Shown piece after piece: positions 24,959 through 33,344 of a stretch of 42,977 nt of DNA. The DNA comes from Hespellia stercorisuis DSM 15480. Lineage in GTDB: Bacteria; Bacillota; Clostridia; Lachnospirales; Lachnospiraceae. Position 1 is the first letter of the stretch, and every line of letters starts with the position of its first letter. The notes under the pieces are model-generated. The model had not been told where the DNA came from. It worked only from the letters and a program-made list of their open reading frames with translations, and did no database searches. The DNA is taken from positions 1-42,977 of the forward strand of contig NZ_FQZY01000038.1 of assembly GCF_900142165.1 (NCBI RefSeq), in the 5' to 3' direction. The translations under genes were made by a program, and so were the position numbers.

Positions 24959-25972
24959 ATGCGGTTTACGGAAAAAGAGAAAAAACAGTTGTTGATCTAT
25001 GTTTTGATTGCGTTCGGAACCCCCTATCTGCTGGGGCTGCTGATGTGGTATGGGAGTACGAAGGGTGTGGATCTGAGCGTGTTCGCGAATGCACAGATGA
25101 TGTACCCGGCGGCGGGAGTGATGCTGGCGTACATGATTACAAAAAAAGAGGATTTGCGGATTCCAAAACGGTTTTTTGTGATGGTGGTGATTTTTACAGC
25201 TTTGATGGCGGTCATGAGCATTGTAAGTGTGTTTGCTCCGTCGGAAAATATGTGGATCCTGGCAGCACAGCTGATGATTATGGCCGGAAGTGTTCTGGGA
25301 TGGATTCTACTCCTGACAGAAAAAAAGGAAAAAAGAGAAGCTTATGGCCTCCGGTTCAGAAAATGGAAGAGTTCAGTGTTCTGCGTTGTTCTGTTTGTTT
25401 TCCTGTATCTTTTGCGCACGGTAATTGCGTATGCGCTCGAGGGACAGTTATCAGCTATAAAAGAGATTACAGGGAATCCGATGACATGGATCACATTGGC
25501 GGCATTGCCGGTCAACTTCTTTCTTGTATTTCTTGCATTTTTTGGTGAGGAGTATGGTTGGCGCTATTTTCTGCAGCCGCTTCTGCAGAAACGATTTGGA
25601 CTTCGCCTGGGTGTGATTGTTGTGGGAGTCGTCTGGGGGTTATGGCATCTTCCGATTAATTTCTTTTATTATAGCCTGGGATCCGGACTTGCAAGTGCGG
25701 CAGGACAGCAGATTACCTGTATCACCCTTGGAATTTTCATGGCATACGCATACATGAAAACGAAAAATATCTGGGTGCCTGTTATCCTACACTATCTGAA
25801 TAATAATCTGATCCCGGTCATCACGGCGAACTATAGTGCGGATGTGCTGCAGAATCAGCAGGCAGGATGGTCAGAACTCCTGCCGGCACTGATTATGAAT
25901 GGACTGATATTTGGTGGATTTCTGTTCACAAAATATTTCCGGCGTTCGGATGAAATGAATAGTAGAATATAG
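24959..25972 (+). CDS. CPBP family intramembrane metalloprotease
   Basis: A 337-aa protein with about eight transmembrane segments. The CPBP (Abi/Rce1-like) motifs are clear: motif 1 EEYGWR within FFGEEYGWRYFLQP, motif 2 WGLWHLP, and motif 3 VILHYLNNN. These supply the Glu and His residues proposed for metal-dependent proteolysis in the membrane. ATG 24959 is chosen because GAGGTGAAGAGG precedes it; an ATG at 24935 has none. CPBP proteins next to LytTR systems often process or give immunity to peptides, which is plausible but unproven here. Its stop codon lies inside the left direct repeat of the palindromic element at 25966. Confidence 0.85.
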   Translation: MRFTEKEKKQLLIYVLIAFGTPYLLGLLMWYGSTKGVDLSVFANAQMMYPAAGVMLAYMITKKEDLRIPKRFFVMVVIFTALMAVMSIVSVFAPSENMWILAAQLMIMAGSVLGWILLLTEKKEKREAYGLRFRKWKSSVFCVVLFVFLYLLRTVIAYALEGQLSAIKEITGNPMTWITLAALPVNFFLVFLAFFGEEYGWRYFLQPLLQKRFGLRLGVIVVGVVWGLWHLPINFFYYSLGSGLASAAGQQITCITLGIFMAYAYMKTKNIWVPVILHYLNNNLIPVITANYSADVLQNQQAGWSELLPALIMNGLIFGGFLFTKYFRRSDEMNSRI

Positions 25973-26072
25973 ATTTGTATATAAGGGACAGGTTGAAAGA
26001 CAATTGGGGACGTAGTAAAGTTGCAACTTTACTACGTCCCCAATTGCCTGATTGCCAAATATAGATTTGTAT
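25966..26072. mobile_element. Palindromic mini-element flanked by 15-bp direct repeats
   Basis: A perfect 46-bp palindrome with no loop lies at 26001-26046 (halves CAATTGGGGACG... and its complement). It is flanked by identical 15-bp direct repeats AATATAGATTTGTAT at 25966-25980 and 26058-26072, so about 77 bp plus one repeat look inserted. Outer CAGG/CCTG also mirror each other. No coding capacity is present. This suggests a REP- or MITE-like element moved in trans. Confidence 0.6.
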
Positions 26073-26080
26073 GTTATGAT

Positions 26081-26115
26081 GCTTTTACTTACAGCAGTTC
26101 TCGCTTAAGTAAAAG
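26081..26115 (+). terminator. Hairpin, possible terminator
   Basis: GCTTTTACTTA (26081-26091) pairs with TAAGTAAAAGC (26105-26115), followed by ATTTTAT. It is a plausible weak terminator for the CPBP unit. Confidence 0.45.
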
Positions 26116-26182
26116 CATTTTATCGTCAGAAATATATAGGACGATATCATCGGTCTTTTCGACCAATATTTTCAACAACCAG

Positions 26183-26211
26183 TTTAAAAAAACAGCATAC
26201 TCTGATATACT
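26183..26211 (+). promoter_or_regulatory. Putative promoter of the Rpn gene
   Basis: TTTAAA (26183-26188), 17 nt, TATACT (26206-26211), 63 nt before the Rpn start. The -35 is weak. Confidence 0.4.
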
Positions 26212-26273
26212 TTAGAAAAAGACGGGTATTTCTTTCTTTTGCATATCAGGAATGTAAAAGAAAGGAAATGCAT

Positions 26274-27218
26274 ATGAGAAAAAAGAAAGAAGTAGCGTAT
26301 CAGAATAAGGATATTCTCTCCAAAACATTTGCGGAGATGTTTCCAAAACAGTCATTGGAAGTCTATGGAGTGCACTTGCCCCGAATTGTAGAAGTATTAC
26401 CGACAAACCTTCCGGCAGTCAGGGCAAATGAACTTCGGATTGACAACATTTTCAGACTGGAAGATGGGAGCTTTGCAATTATTGATTATGAGAGTGCGTA
26501 CAAAGCCAAAAACAAACTTAAATATTTGGAATATATTGTGCGTATACTGCGGCGTTATCAGAAAAGTGGTAAAATTAAGGTGAGGATGATTGTTCTCTAC
26601 ACTGCGGATGTCAGACCGCAGGAGACAGAAGCAGTGATGGATGCCGGGGCGGTGAGTCTATGTATTGAGCAGGCATTTTTATCAGAATTGGACTCGGAAG
26701 AAATAAGAGTGAGACTTGATGAAAAAATTCAAAATAACGAGAAATTAACGGATAAGGAATTGATGGCGTTTGTCATTTTGCCACTTACATATGTGGGAAA
26801 AGAGAAGAAAAAAGAAATGATCAAGGAATTGTTTTCTGCGGCAAAGGAAATCGAGGATGAGAAGACACAGATTTTTTTGCTGAGTGGTATTCTTGTATTT
26901 TCGGACAAAGTAATTGATAATGAAGTCGCAAATCAAATGAAGGAGTGGATTATGATGACGAAAGTAGCAAAATTGTTTGAAAAAGAAAAGCTGGAGGCTG
27001 TGGAAGAGGCTGTGAAGACAACCAGAAAAATTGTGACAGAAACAGTGACCAAAGAAGTGACTAAAGAAGTGACTAAAGAAGTGACCGAAGAAGTGACCAA
27101 AGAAGTAGCCAGAAAAAATGCGCTCGCCATGTTGAGAGAAGGCGATTCGATTGAAAAGGTCGCCAGATGCATCCAGTCTTTAGATATAGCGGAAATTAGA
27201 GAATTAACAGTTAAGTAA
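26274..27218 (+). CDS. Rpn family PD-(D/E)XK nuclease (recombination-promoting nuclease/putative transposase)
   Basis: A 314-aa protein of the Rpn/YhgA-like group. The nuclease-like core is near residues 55-90, with RIDNIFRLEDGSFAIIDYES, where the Asp and the Glu of DYES fit the PD-(D/E)XK layout; the expected Lys/Gln two residues after the Glu is Ser, which may reduce or change catalysis. A helical middle region follows, then a Thr-Lys-Glu-Val repeat stretch (about 258-277) and a compact C-terminal domain ending EIRELTVK. ATG 26274 follows AAAGGAA at 7 nt. In E. coli, Rpn proteins act in DNA cleavage and phage defence and carry an intragenic C-terminal antitoxin. It is followed by a SNF2 helicase gene. 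Confidence 0.75.
   Translation: MRKKKEVAYQNKDILSKTFAEMFPKQSLEVYGVHLPRIVEVLPTNLPAVRANELRIDNIFRLEDGSFAIIDYESAYKAKNKLKYLEYIVRILRRYQKSGKIKVRMIVLYTADVRPQETEAVMDAGAVSLCIEQAFLSELDSEEIRVRLDEKIQNNEKLTDKELMAFVILPLTYVGKEKKKEMIKELFSAAKEIEDEKTQIFLLSGILVFSDKVIDNEVANQMKEWIMMTKVAKLFEKEKLEAVEEAVKTTRKIVTETVTKEVTKEVTKEVTEEVTKEVARKNALAMLREGDSIEKVARCIQSLDIAEIRELTVK
26952..27218 (+). CDS. Candidate internal gene: C-terminal Rpn small protein (RpnS-like)
   Basis: Inside the Rpn gene and in the same frame, AAGGAG (ending 26945) lies 6 nt before ATG ATG at 26952. This would give an 88-aa protein comprising the Val-Thr-Lys-Glu repeats and the C-terminal domain. Such in-frame internal starts produce small antitoxins in E. 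coli Rpn systems. The signal here is the ribosome binding site, two consecutive Met codons, and a start just upstream of the repeat region. Expression is inferred, not shown. Confidence 0.45.
   Translation: MMTKVAKLFEKEKLEAVEEAVKTTRKIVTETVTKEVTKEVTKEVTEEVTKEVARKNALAMLREGDSIEKVARCIQSLDIAEIRELTVK
27045..27104 (+). repeat. 12-bp coding tandem repeats in the Rpn gene
   Basis: Five consecutive 12-bp units of the form GTGACYRAAGAA encode Val-Thr-(Lys/Glu)-Glu. A change in copy number would keep the frame and alter only the length of the coiled linker. Confidence 0.85.
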
Positions 27219-27246
27219 AATAAAAGAAAAAACATGGAGAAAACCG

Positions 27247-30200
27247 ATGATTAAGAAAGAACAGATAGCCAGACTTGCAGGGCCCCGCTCATATTCCCGC
27301 GGAGAACAGATTTACAGACAGGATAAGATCCTTCATTTTTCGGCTGCGGAGGACGACTACGCAGAATATGATGAGATCGCGGCAGTGGTGGCGGGAAGTG
27401 GTGGCAGCCTCTACGAAGTGACCATGAGTGTAAACCTGTTGGACGATGAGATTGAAGATATAGATTGCGAGTGTCCGGCATTTGCCTCTTACAGTGGAAT
27501 CTGCAAGCACTGCGTGGCCGTTCTTTTGAAATACATGGAGGATTCTTCCGACACTTGGCAGCAGGAATTATGCTCAGAGAATGGAGAGGGGATATTTCAG
27601 GGCAGCAGGTTTAAGATTCAAAAGGGAATAAAGCCAGAGACAACACCGGTGCTTGGCCAGCTTCTCAGAAAAAGGCAGGAGGAGCGTATGCTGCCGCTTT
27701 TGGAGCAGGATACATACGGGCAGGTACATCTGGAACCGACGATGTTCTGTGAGGCTGACAGTGTTTATGTCTCCTTTAAAATTGGTATCACGCAGATGTA
27801 CGTTGTAAAGGATGTGTTTGAACTTATAAATCACATTGACAGGCGGGACAGGTACAGATATGGAAAGAAACTGGAGTTCCTTCATTCTATGGAAGCGTTT
27901 GACGAAGCCTCTCGAAAGCTTGTGAAATTTCTGGAGCAGTGGACCAGAGAGAATGCGGAACAATACCGGAACGACAGCTATTATGGCTATTACAGTTATG
28001 GACGTTCGGCTCCAAAGAGCAGGGAGATGTATCTGAGTGGAGACGCGTTGGAGAACTATCTGAATCTGATGCGCGGGCAGTCTTTTCAGGCACAGGTGAT
28101 GGGGATGCCATACACAACATGGCAGATTTCGGAAAAGCCACTGTCCAAAAAGCTAAAGCTGACGGGGAACAAGGACGGAGTAAATCTGGAGGTCTCGTTA
28201 TATCCGGGGTACAAATTAAATCGATCCACGGTGTTTTTCCATGACGGATATGTATATATCGAACAGATAACAGAAAATGAAGTCCTCCGGGAATTTGTGG
28301 GTGCGATGACACAGCTCCAGAGCGGAAATGCGTTCATCGGAAATGCGGATATTCCGGCTTTTTGCAGAGAATTGCTGCCTGCGCTTGAGGAGCATTACGA
28401 GTGTGAGGTCGTAAATTTTGACAAGGAACAGTACGGGGTGCAGATTCCGGAATTTATGATCTATCTGGATGCACCGCAGACCAATATGATTACATGCAGG
28501 CCGGTCGTAAAGTATGGCGAAACAAAGTATTCACTTTATGAGACGACGGATATTTCAAACCGAAATATGGAAGAAGAGTACGCTGTGCGGACACTGGTAC
28601 ATGAGTACGGCAATGCCTTTGACAGCAAAGAGAACTGCATTGTGGCAATCGATGATGAAGAAGCCATCTACGAACTGCTTGTCTATGGAATCCCACGGAT
28701 GCAGCAGATTGCGGAGGTATTTGTATCCGACACGATCAAACGGATGGAAGTAAAATCCGCGCCGAAGATCACGGTGGGCGTTTCCATCGAAAGCGGGCTT
28801 ATGAACCTGACGCTGGATTCCGGGGAAATGCCGCGGGAAGAGTTGATTGACATTCTGTCAAAATATGATCGAAAGAAAAAGTTCTATCGGCTAAAGGACG
28901 GCTCTTTTATCAATGCGGAGAACTCCGGACTGGAGGATGTGCTCGAGCTCAAGGAGGGGCTTCAGATATCAGATAAACAGTTTGCTCAGGAGAACATTCA
29001 GGTGGACAAGTACCGCTCACTCTATGTGGATGCACAGCTCAAGGAAAGCCCGGCAATCGCGTCTGTCCGGAATAAAAGCTTTCGGGAGCTGATCCGCAAC
29101 ATGAAGACCGTGGAGGATAATGATTTTGAAATCCCGGATTCTCTGGATAAAACATTGAGAGCATACCAGAAAAAGGGATTTTTATGGCTGAAAACATTAA
29201 AGCAGAATGGGTTTGGCGGTGTGCTGGCAGATGATATGGGACTCGGAAAGACTCTCCAGGTCATCACATTTCTGGTGTCAGAGTATCAGGAAAATCCAAG
29301 GTGCGGAAGCACGATCATCGTGACACCGGCTTCGCTGGTGTTTAACTGGTACGAAGAATTTCAGAAATTCGCACCGGAGCTTTCGGTATGTATGGCGGTG
29401 GGCAGCGCAGCCCAGAGAAAACAGACATTGGAAGGATTGACAGAAAGCGATATCGTGATCACCTCCTACGATCTTTTAAAAAGAGATATCAAATTATATG
29501 AGAAGCTTACATTTGCGGCACAATTCATCGACGAGGCCCAGTACATTAAAAACCATAACACGCAGGCGGCAAAGGCGGTGAAGGCAGTCAACGCATCCTT
29601 TAAGCTGGCACTGACAGGAACGCCGGTCGAAAACAGACTGAGTGAGCTGTGGAGTATATTTGATTATCTGATGCCAGGCTTTCTGTACAAATACAAAAAA
29701 TTCCGCGAAGAGCTGGAGACTCCAATTGTGCAGAACCGGGATGAGACAGCAACTGAACGTCTCAGGAAGATGATCCAACCATTCGTGCTGCGAAGATTAA
29801 AGAAGGATGTGCTCAAAGATCTTCCGGATAAGCTGGAAGAGAATGTCTACGCGAAAATGGACACAGAACAGCAGAAGATATACGATGCACATGTACAGCG
29901 GCTGAAGCTTCTTCTGGACAAACAGACCGATGAGGAATTTAAGACTTCGAAGATCGTAGTTCTGTCGGAACTCACGAGGCTTCGGCAGCTGTGCTGTGAT
30001 CCGTCGCTGATTCTGGATGGATACAAGGGCGGTTCCGCAAAAAAAGAGATGTGTGTTACATTTATACAGAATGCAGTGGACAACGGACACAAAGTGCTCT
30101 TGTTTTCCCAATTTACATCGATGCTTGACCAATTGACGGAAGAACTGAAAAAAACAGAGATCAGCTATTATATGCTGACCGGTTCCACCAGCAAGGAAAA

Positions 30201-30543
30201 GAGAAGACAGATGGTAAATGCATTTAATCAGGACGACACCTCCGTGTTCTGTATTTCCCTGAAAGCCGGTGGAACAGGGCTGAATCTTACGGCAGCAGAT
30301 GTGGTCATCCACTATGATCCGTGGTGGAATATTGCCGTACAGAATCAGGCGACAGACCGCGCACACCGGATCGGCCAGGAGCATGTGGTGAATGTGTACA
30401 AGCTGATCGTAAAGGGGAGTATCGAAGAGAACATTGTCAAGATGCAGGACCGGAAGAAAGAACTCGCCGATCAGATACTGAGCGGCGAGGGGCTGGACAG
30501 CGGCAGCTTTACGCGGGAAGAACTGCTGGAGATTTTGAAGTAG
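27247..30543 (+). CDS. SWIM zinc-finger SNF2-family helicase
   Basis: A 1098-aa protein. N-terminal SWIM zinc finger CxC-n9-CxH at C74, C76, C86, H88, then a ~500-residue bacterial SNF2-associated region, and a C-terminal SNF2/RapA-type motor: motif I DDMGLGKT (about 661-668), DEAQ box (about 761), LTGTPVENRLSELWSIFDYL, then the helicase C half with FSQFTSMLDQL, SLKAGGTGLNLTAADVV and QATDRAHRIGQ. It should move on double-stranded DNA or remodel protein-DNA or RNA polymerase complexes. It starts 28 nt after the Rpn gene and GGAG precedes its ATG, so the two may be cotranscribed. Such helicases occur both as housekeeping genes and in defence islands. Confidence 0.9.
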   Translation: MIKKEQIARLAGPRSYSRGEQIYRQDKILHFSAAEDDYAEYDEIAAVVAGSGGSLYEVTMSVNLLDDEIEDIDCECPAFASYSGICKHCVAVLLKYMEDSSDTWQQELCSENGEGIFQGSRFKIQKGIKPETTPVLGQLLRKRQEERMLPLLEQDTYGQVHLEPTMFCEADSVYVSFKIGITQMYVVKDVFELINHIDRRDRYRYGKKLEFLHSMEAFDEASRKLVKFLEQWTRENAEQYRNDSYYGYYSYGRSAPKSREMYLSGDALENYLNLMRGQSFQAQVMGMPYTTWQISEKPLSKKLKLTGNKDGVNLEVSLYPGYKLNRSTVFFHDGYVYIEQITENEVLREFVGAMTQLQSGNAFIGNADIPAFCRELLPALEEHYECEVVNFDKEQYGVQIPEFMIYLDAPQTNMITCRPVVKYGETKYSLYETTDISNRNMEEEYAVRTLVHEYGNAFDSKENCIVAIDDEEAIYELLVYGIPRMQQIAEVFVSDTIKRMEVKSAPKITVGVSIESGLMNLTLDSGEMPREELIDILSKYDRKKKFYRLKDGSFINAENSGLEDVLELKEGLQISDKQFAQENIQVDKYRSLYVDAQLKESPAIASVRNKSFRELIRNMKTVEDNDFEIPDSLDKTLRAYQKKGFLWLKTLKQNGFGGVLADDMGLGKTLQVITFLVSEYQENPRCGSTIIVTPASLVFNWYEEFQKFAPELSVCMAVGSAAQRKQTLEGLTESDIVITSYDLLKRDIKLYEKLTFAAQFIDEAQYIKNHNTQAAKAVKAVNASFKLALTGTPVENRLSELWSIFDYLMPGFLYKYKKFREELETPIVQNRDETATERLRKMIQPFVLRRLKKDVLKDLPDKLEENVYAKMDTEQQKIYDAHVQRLKLLLDKQTDEEFKTSKIVVLSELTRLRQLCCDPSLILDGYKGGSAKKEMCVTFIQNAVDNGHKVLLFSQFTSMLDQLTEELKKTEISYYMLTGSTSKEKRRQMVNAFNQDDTSVFCISLKAGGTGLNLTAADVVIHYDPWWNIAVQNQATDRAHRIGQEHVVNVYKLIVKGSIEENIVKMQDRKKELADQILSGEGLDSGSFTREELLEILK

Positions 30544-30634
30544 GGTATTATAGGAAAATAGAAAATGGGCAGCCAATGATTTTTATCACAGATACAAAGA
30601 AGAGATTCGTTCTAAGGGGGAGAAAGTGTAAGCG

Positions 30635-31372
30635 ATGAATATGCCAATTGGAGTAATTATTAACGTGTTCTCAGTTCTGACCGGGGGAGTACTGGGAACA
30701 GTGGCGGGACATAAGTTAAGTCATGAATTTAAGACCAGCATTACCATGGTATTCGGCGTTTGTTCCATGGGAATGGGAATCAGCACCATCGGGCTGATGG
30801 AGAATATGCCTGCAGTTATCTTTGCGATGGTGGTCGGAACCGGAATCGGTCTGGTCATTCATCTCGGCCGAGGAATCAATGCGGGTGCCGTATTGATGCA
30901 GAAAGGGATATCAAAAATCGTGAAGAACTCAAATCCGGACATGCCGGAGGAAGAGTTTATCGATACGTTTGTGACCATCATCGTACTGTTCTGTGCCAGT
31001 GGAACAGGAATCTACGGATCCATCGTATCCGGGATGAGCGGTGACCACACCGTGTTGATATCAAAGTCTATTCTGGATATCTTCACGGCGGCAATCTTTG
31101 CCTGCAATCTGGGAGCGGTGGTGTCATTGATCGCCATCCCGCAGGCAGTTATTTTTTTGATATTATTTTATGTGGCGGTGATCATCTATCCGATGACGAC
31201 ACCGGCCATGATCAACGATTTCAAGGCCTGCGGCGGTTTCCTTCTGCTGGCGACCGGCTTTCGTATGATCAAGGTGAAGGATTTTCCGGTGGCGGATATG
31301 ATCCCGGCGATGGTGATCGTGATGCCGCTGTCGTTTGTCTGGTCGACGTATATTATGCCGCTGATTCAGTGA
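30635..31372 (+). CDS. DUF554 family membrane protein
   Basis: A 245-aa protein with about seven hydrophobic segments, the usual size for DUF554. Family-like features: IGVIINVFSVLTGGVLGTVAG at the N-terminus, VFGVCSMGMGISTIG, and FCASGTGIYGSIVSGMSGD in the middle. A GGGGGAGA site precedes the start at some distance. Function is unknown; a transport role is often assumed. It is separated from the SNF2 gene by 91 nt. Confidence 0.8.
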   Translation: MNMPIGVIINVFSVLTGGVLGTVAGHKLSHEFKTSITMVFGVCSMGMGISTIGLMENMPAVIFAMVVGTGIGLVIHLGRGINAGAVLMQKGISKIVKNSNPDMPEEEFIDTFVTIIVLFCASGTGIYGSIVSGMSGDHTVLISKSILDIFTAAIFACNLGAVVSLIAIPQAVIFLILFYVAVIIYPMTTPAMINDFKACGGFLLLATGFRMIKVKDFPVADMIPAMVIVMPLSFVWSTYIMPLIQ

Positions 31373-31446
31373 TGCAGACTTTGTGTATCTGACCTGCCGC
31401 TTCAGACCGCCGGTCTTACGGATAACACCTGGACACAGGCTTTAAT

Positions 31447-32169
31447 TTATCGCTTCTGCGTCAGTGTGTACTCGAACAGATCTGTCCGATAATACGTGCA
31501 GAAGGATTCAATCGGAAACTCGGTATGATCCTTGATGCCGAATGTGACTGCGGAGGAGTGCAGAAGCGGTACATCTTTCTCAACATCAAGATACTCGGCA
31601 ACCTCGTGTTCGGCGGGAACGGCTTTCAGCTTGACATTTGAAGAGGAGATTTTGACTGCGTACTGATTCTCGATGACATCATAGAGTGAGTTCTCAGCAA
31701 AATCATACGTTTCGATATCGCGGAACAGCTGGTAGGGCAGACTGGTGGATGTGTAACAAAGCGGTTTATTGTCTGCATATATAATACGGTTCAAGAAAAA
31801 AACAGGAGCTGCCTTGTCGAGAGACAAGGTGGCTTGTTCTGCTTTTGTGCACAGGCGCAGGCCGGATGCAATCACTTTTCTGGTGGGGGTCATCCCCTGT
31901 CTTAGAATTTCTTCGGTATAGCTGGAGACCCGGGTCAATTCCTGCGGCTTGGCAGCTTCTTTTACATATCCACGTTTTCCCTGATGCTTTTCAATAAATC
32001 CGGCACGATACAATTCATCCATGGCGCGCCGGACAGTGATCCGGCTCACCTGGTAGGTATCAATTAATTCAATTTCGCTGGGCAGTTCGCATCCGGGCTG
32101 ATATACGCCGTCGGTGATTGCCTGGATGAGATCATTTTTGATGAGTTCATATTTGGGCTGTGTTCCCAT
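31447..32169 (-). CDS. GntR-family (HutC subfamily) transcriptional regulator
   Basis: A 240-aa regulator with an N-terminal winged helix-turn-helix (about 1-70; PSEIELIDTYQVSRITVRRA is the recognition region) and a C-terminal UTRA ligand-binding domain. It is divergent from the ADP-ribosylglycohydrolase/PfkB/PnuC operon with about 180 nt between starts, so it probably senses a metabolite of that pathway and represses the operon and itself. GGAGGT precedes the ATG. An inverted repeat TGTAA-n5-TTACA lies between its -10 and start (32182-32196). Confidence 0.9.
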   Translation of the reverse strand: MGTQPKYELIKNDLIQAITDGVYQPGCELPSEIELIDTYQVSRITVRRAMDELYRAGFIEKHQGKRGYVKEAAKPQELTRVSSYTEEILRQGMTPTRKVIASGLRLCTKAEQATLSLDKAAPVFFLNRIIYADNKPLCYTSTSLPYQLFRDIETYDFAENSLYDVIENQYAVKISSSNVKLKAVPAEHEVAEYLDVEKDVPLLHSSAVTFGIKDHTEFPIESFCTYYRTDLFEYTLTQKR

Positions 32170-32181
32170 AGAAATACCTCC

Positions 32182-32196
32182 TGTAATATTGTTACA
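32182..32196. promoter_or_regulatory. Candidate GntR operator
   Basis: A perfect inverted repeat TGTAA-TATTG-TTACA in the leader of the gntR gene, just downstream of its -10. HutC-type regulators bind such short inverted repeats. Related half sites (TGTAAT at about 32254, GTTACA at about 32274) occur near the operon promoter on the other side. Confidence 0.45.
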
Positions 32197-32199
32197 CTC

Positions 32200-32228
32200 A
32201 GTATAATATGTAAAACCAAAAAAGTAAA
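32200..32228 (-). promoter_or_regulatory. Promoter of the gntR gene
   Basis: On the minus strand TTTACT (complement 32223-32228), 17 nt, TATACT (complement 32200-32205), about 30 nt before the gntR start. Confidence 0.6.
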
Positions 32229-32282
32229 TGCTTTGTCAATATTGCACAAATTGTAATGTGGTTTTTGATCTAAGTTACACAA

Positions 32283-32311
32283 TTGACATAATAAGATAAA
32301 AGACTTATTAT
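32283..32311 (+). promoter_or_regulatory. Promoter of the ADP-ribosylglycohydrolase operon
   Basis: TTGACA (32283-32288), 17 nt, TATTAT (32306-32311), 37 nt before the ATG. It is close to the gntR promoter, which fits shared regulation. Confidence 0.75.
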
Positions 32312-32348
32312 AACAAGCAGAACAAGGAAAGAAAAAAAGGAGAAGAAC

Positions 32349-33344
32349 ATGAGAAAAAAGATTTTAGGTGTATTGTATGGGATGGCTATCGGAGATGCAA
32401 TGGGAATGCCTCCGGAGCTGTGGAGCCGCAGGCGTGTGCTTGAGAAATATGGAACGATTACGGATTTTCTGGAGGGGGATCCGGAAAATGAGATTTCTTA
32501 TCAGTATCATCGGGGAAATTTTACGGACGATACAGCGCAGGCAATCACGATTCTTGACAGTCTCATAGAGACGGACTTCCGTCCGGATGGGGCAAACATT
32601 GCAAGGCATATTCTGGAGTGGGCAAAGCGGGAGAATGCGTTTGAGAATAATATTCTGGGTCCAACGTCGAAGATTACACTGGATCTGTTTGAAAAAGGGG
32701 AAGACGCCAGCGTCTACTCAGATCAGGCGCTTTCCAACGGTGCGGCCATGCGTATCGCGCCGATCGGAACACTCTTTTGTGCGGAGCAGAAAAAGGCGTT
32801 GTGTGATTATGTAAAGCAGGTCTCTTCCGTGACCCACAGCAGTGATATCACGATCGCAGGTGCAGCCATGATCGCGATGGCAGTTGCATCGGTAATGGAG
32901 AAGGAAGACCGGGATGCGATGATTCAGGATGTTCTGGAAATTGAGGAGTATGCGTTATCGCTGGGAGCCAGCACCGTATCGGCATCGCTGGGAACCCGCA
33001 TCCGCTATGGTGTGGAGCTGGCGCACAGACACGCGGAGGATGAGACCGCATTTTTACAGGAACTCTATGACATGATGGGGGCCGGTGTGAATACGGTGGA
33101 TTCGGTTCCCTGCGCAATTGCCATTGCCTACTACAGCTTTGATGTGAAAAAGTGTGCCCTCATGTGTGCAAATCTGGGGGGAGACACGGACACCATCGGA
33201 GCCATGGCAACCGCGATCTGCGGCGGGATCAAAGGAATCGACGGAATTGCGGAAGCGGATCTACGACTGATTCAGACGGCAAATGAAGTGGATTTTACAG
33301 AGTACGCGGAAAAAATAGAAGAGAAACGGGGGAAACTGCAATGA
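32349..33344 (+). CDS. ADP-ribosylglycohydrolase (DraG) family protein
   Basis: A 331-aa all-helical hydrolase of the ADP-ribosylglycohydrolase family. Two-magnesium site motifs are seen in order: GMAIGDAMGMP near the N-terminus, NFTDDTAQA (about 57-65), SNGAAMRIAPIG (about 129-140), VTHSSDI, and GGDTDTIGAM (about 277-286). Family members remove ADP-ribose from proteins or hydrolyse related ribosyl bonds. In an operon with a sugar/nucleoside kinase and a PnuC transporter, a small-molecule ribosyl substrate looks more likely than a modified protein. AAAAGGAGAAG precedes the ATG; the end overlaps the kinase gene by 4 nt (ATGA). Confidence 0.88.
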   Translation: MRKKILGVLYGMAIGDAMGMPPELWSRRRVLEKYGTITDFLEGDPENEISYQYHRGNFTDDTAQAITILDSLIETDFRPDGANIARHILEWAKRENAFENNILGPTSKITLDLFEKGEDASVYSDQALSNGAAMRIAPIGTLFCAEQKKALCDYVKQVSSVTHSSDITIAGAAMIAMAVASVMEKEDRDAMIQDVLEIEEYALSLGASTVSASLGTRIRYGVELAHRHAEDETAFLQELYDMMGAGVNTVDSVPCAIAIAYYSFDVKKCALMCANLGGDTDTIGAMATAICGGIKGIDGIAEADLRLIQTANEVDFTEYAEKIEEKRGKLQ

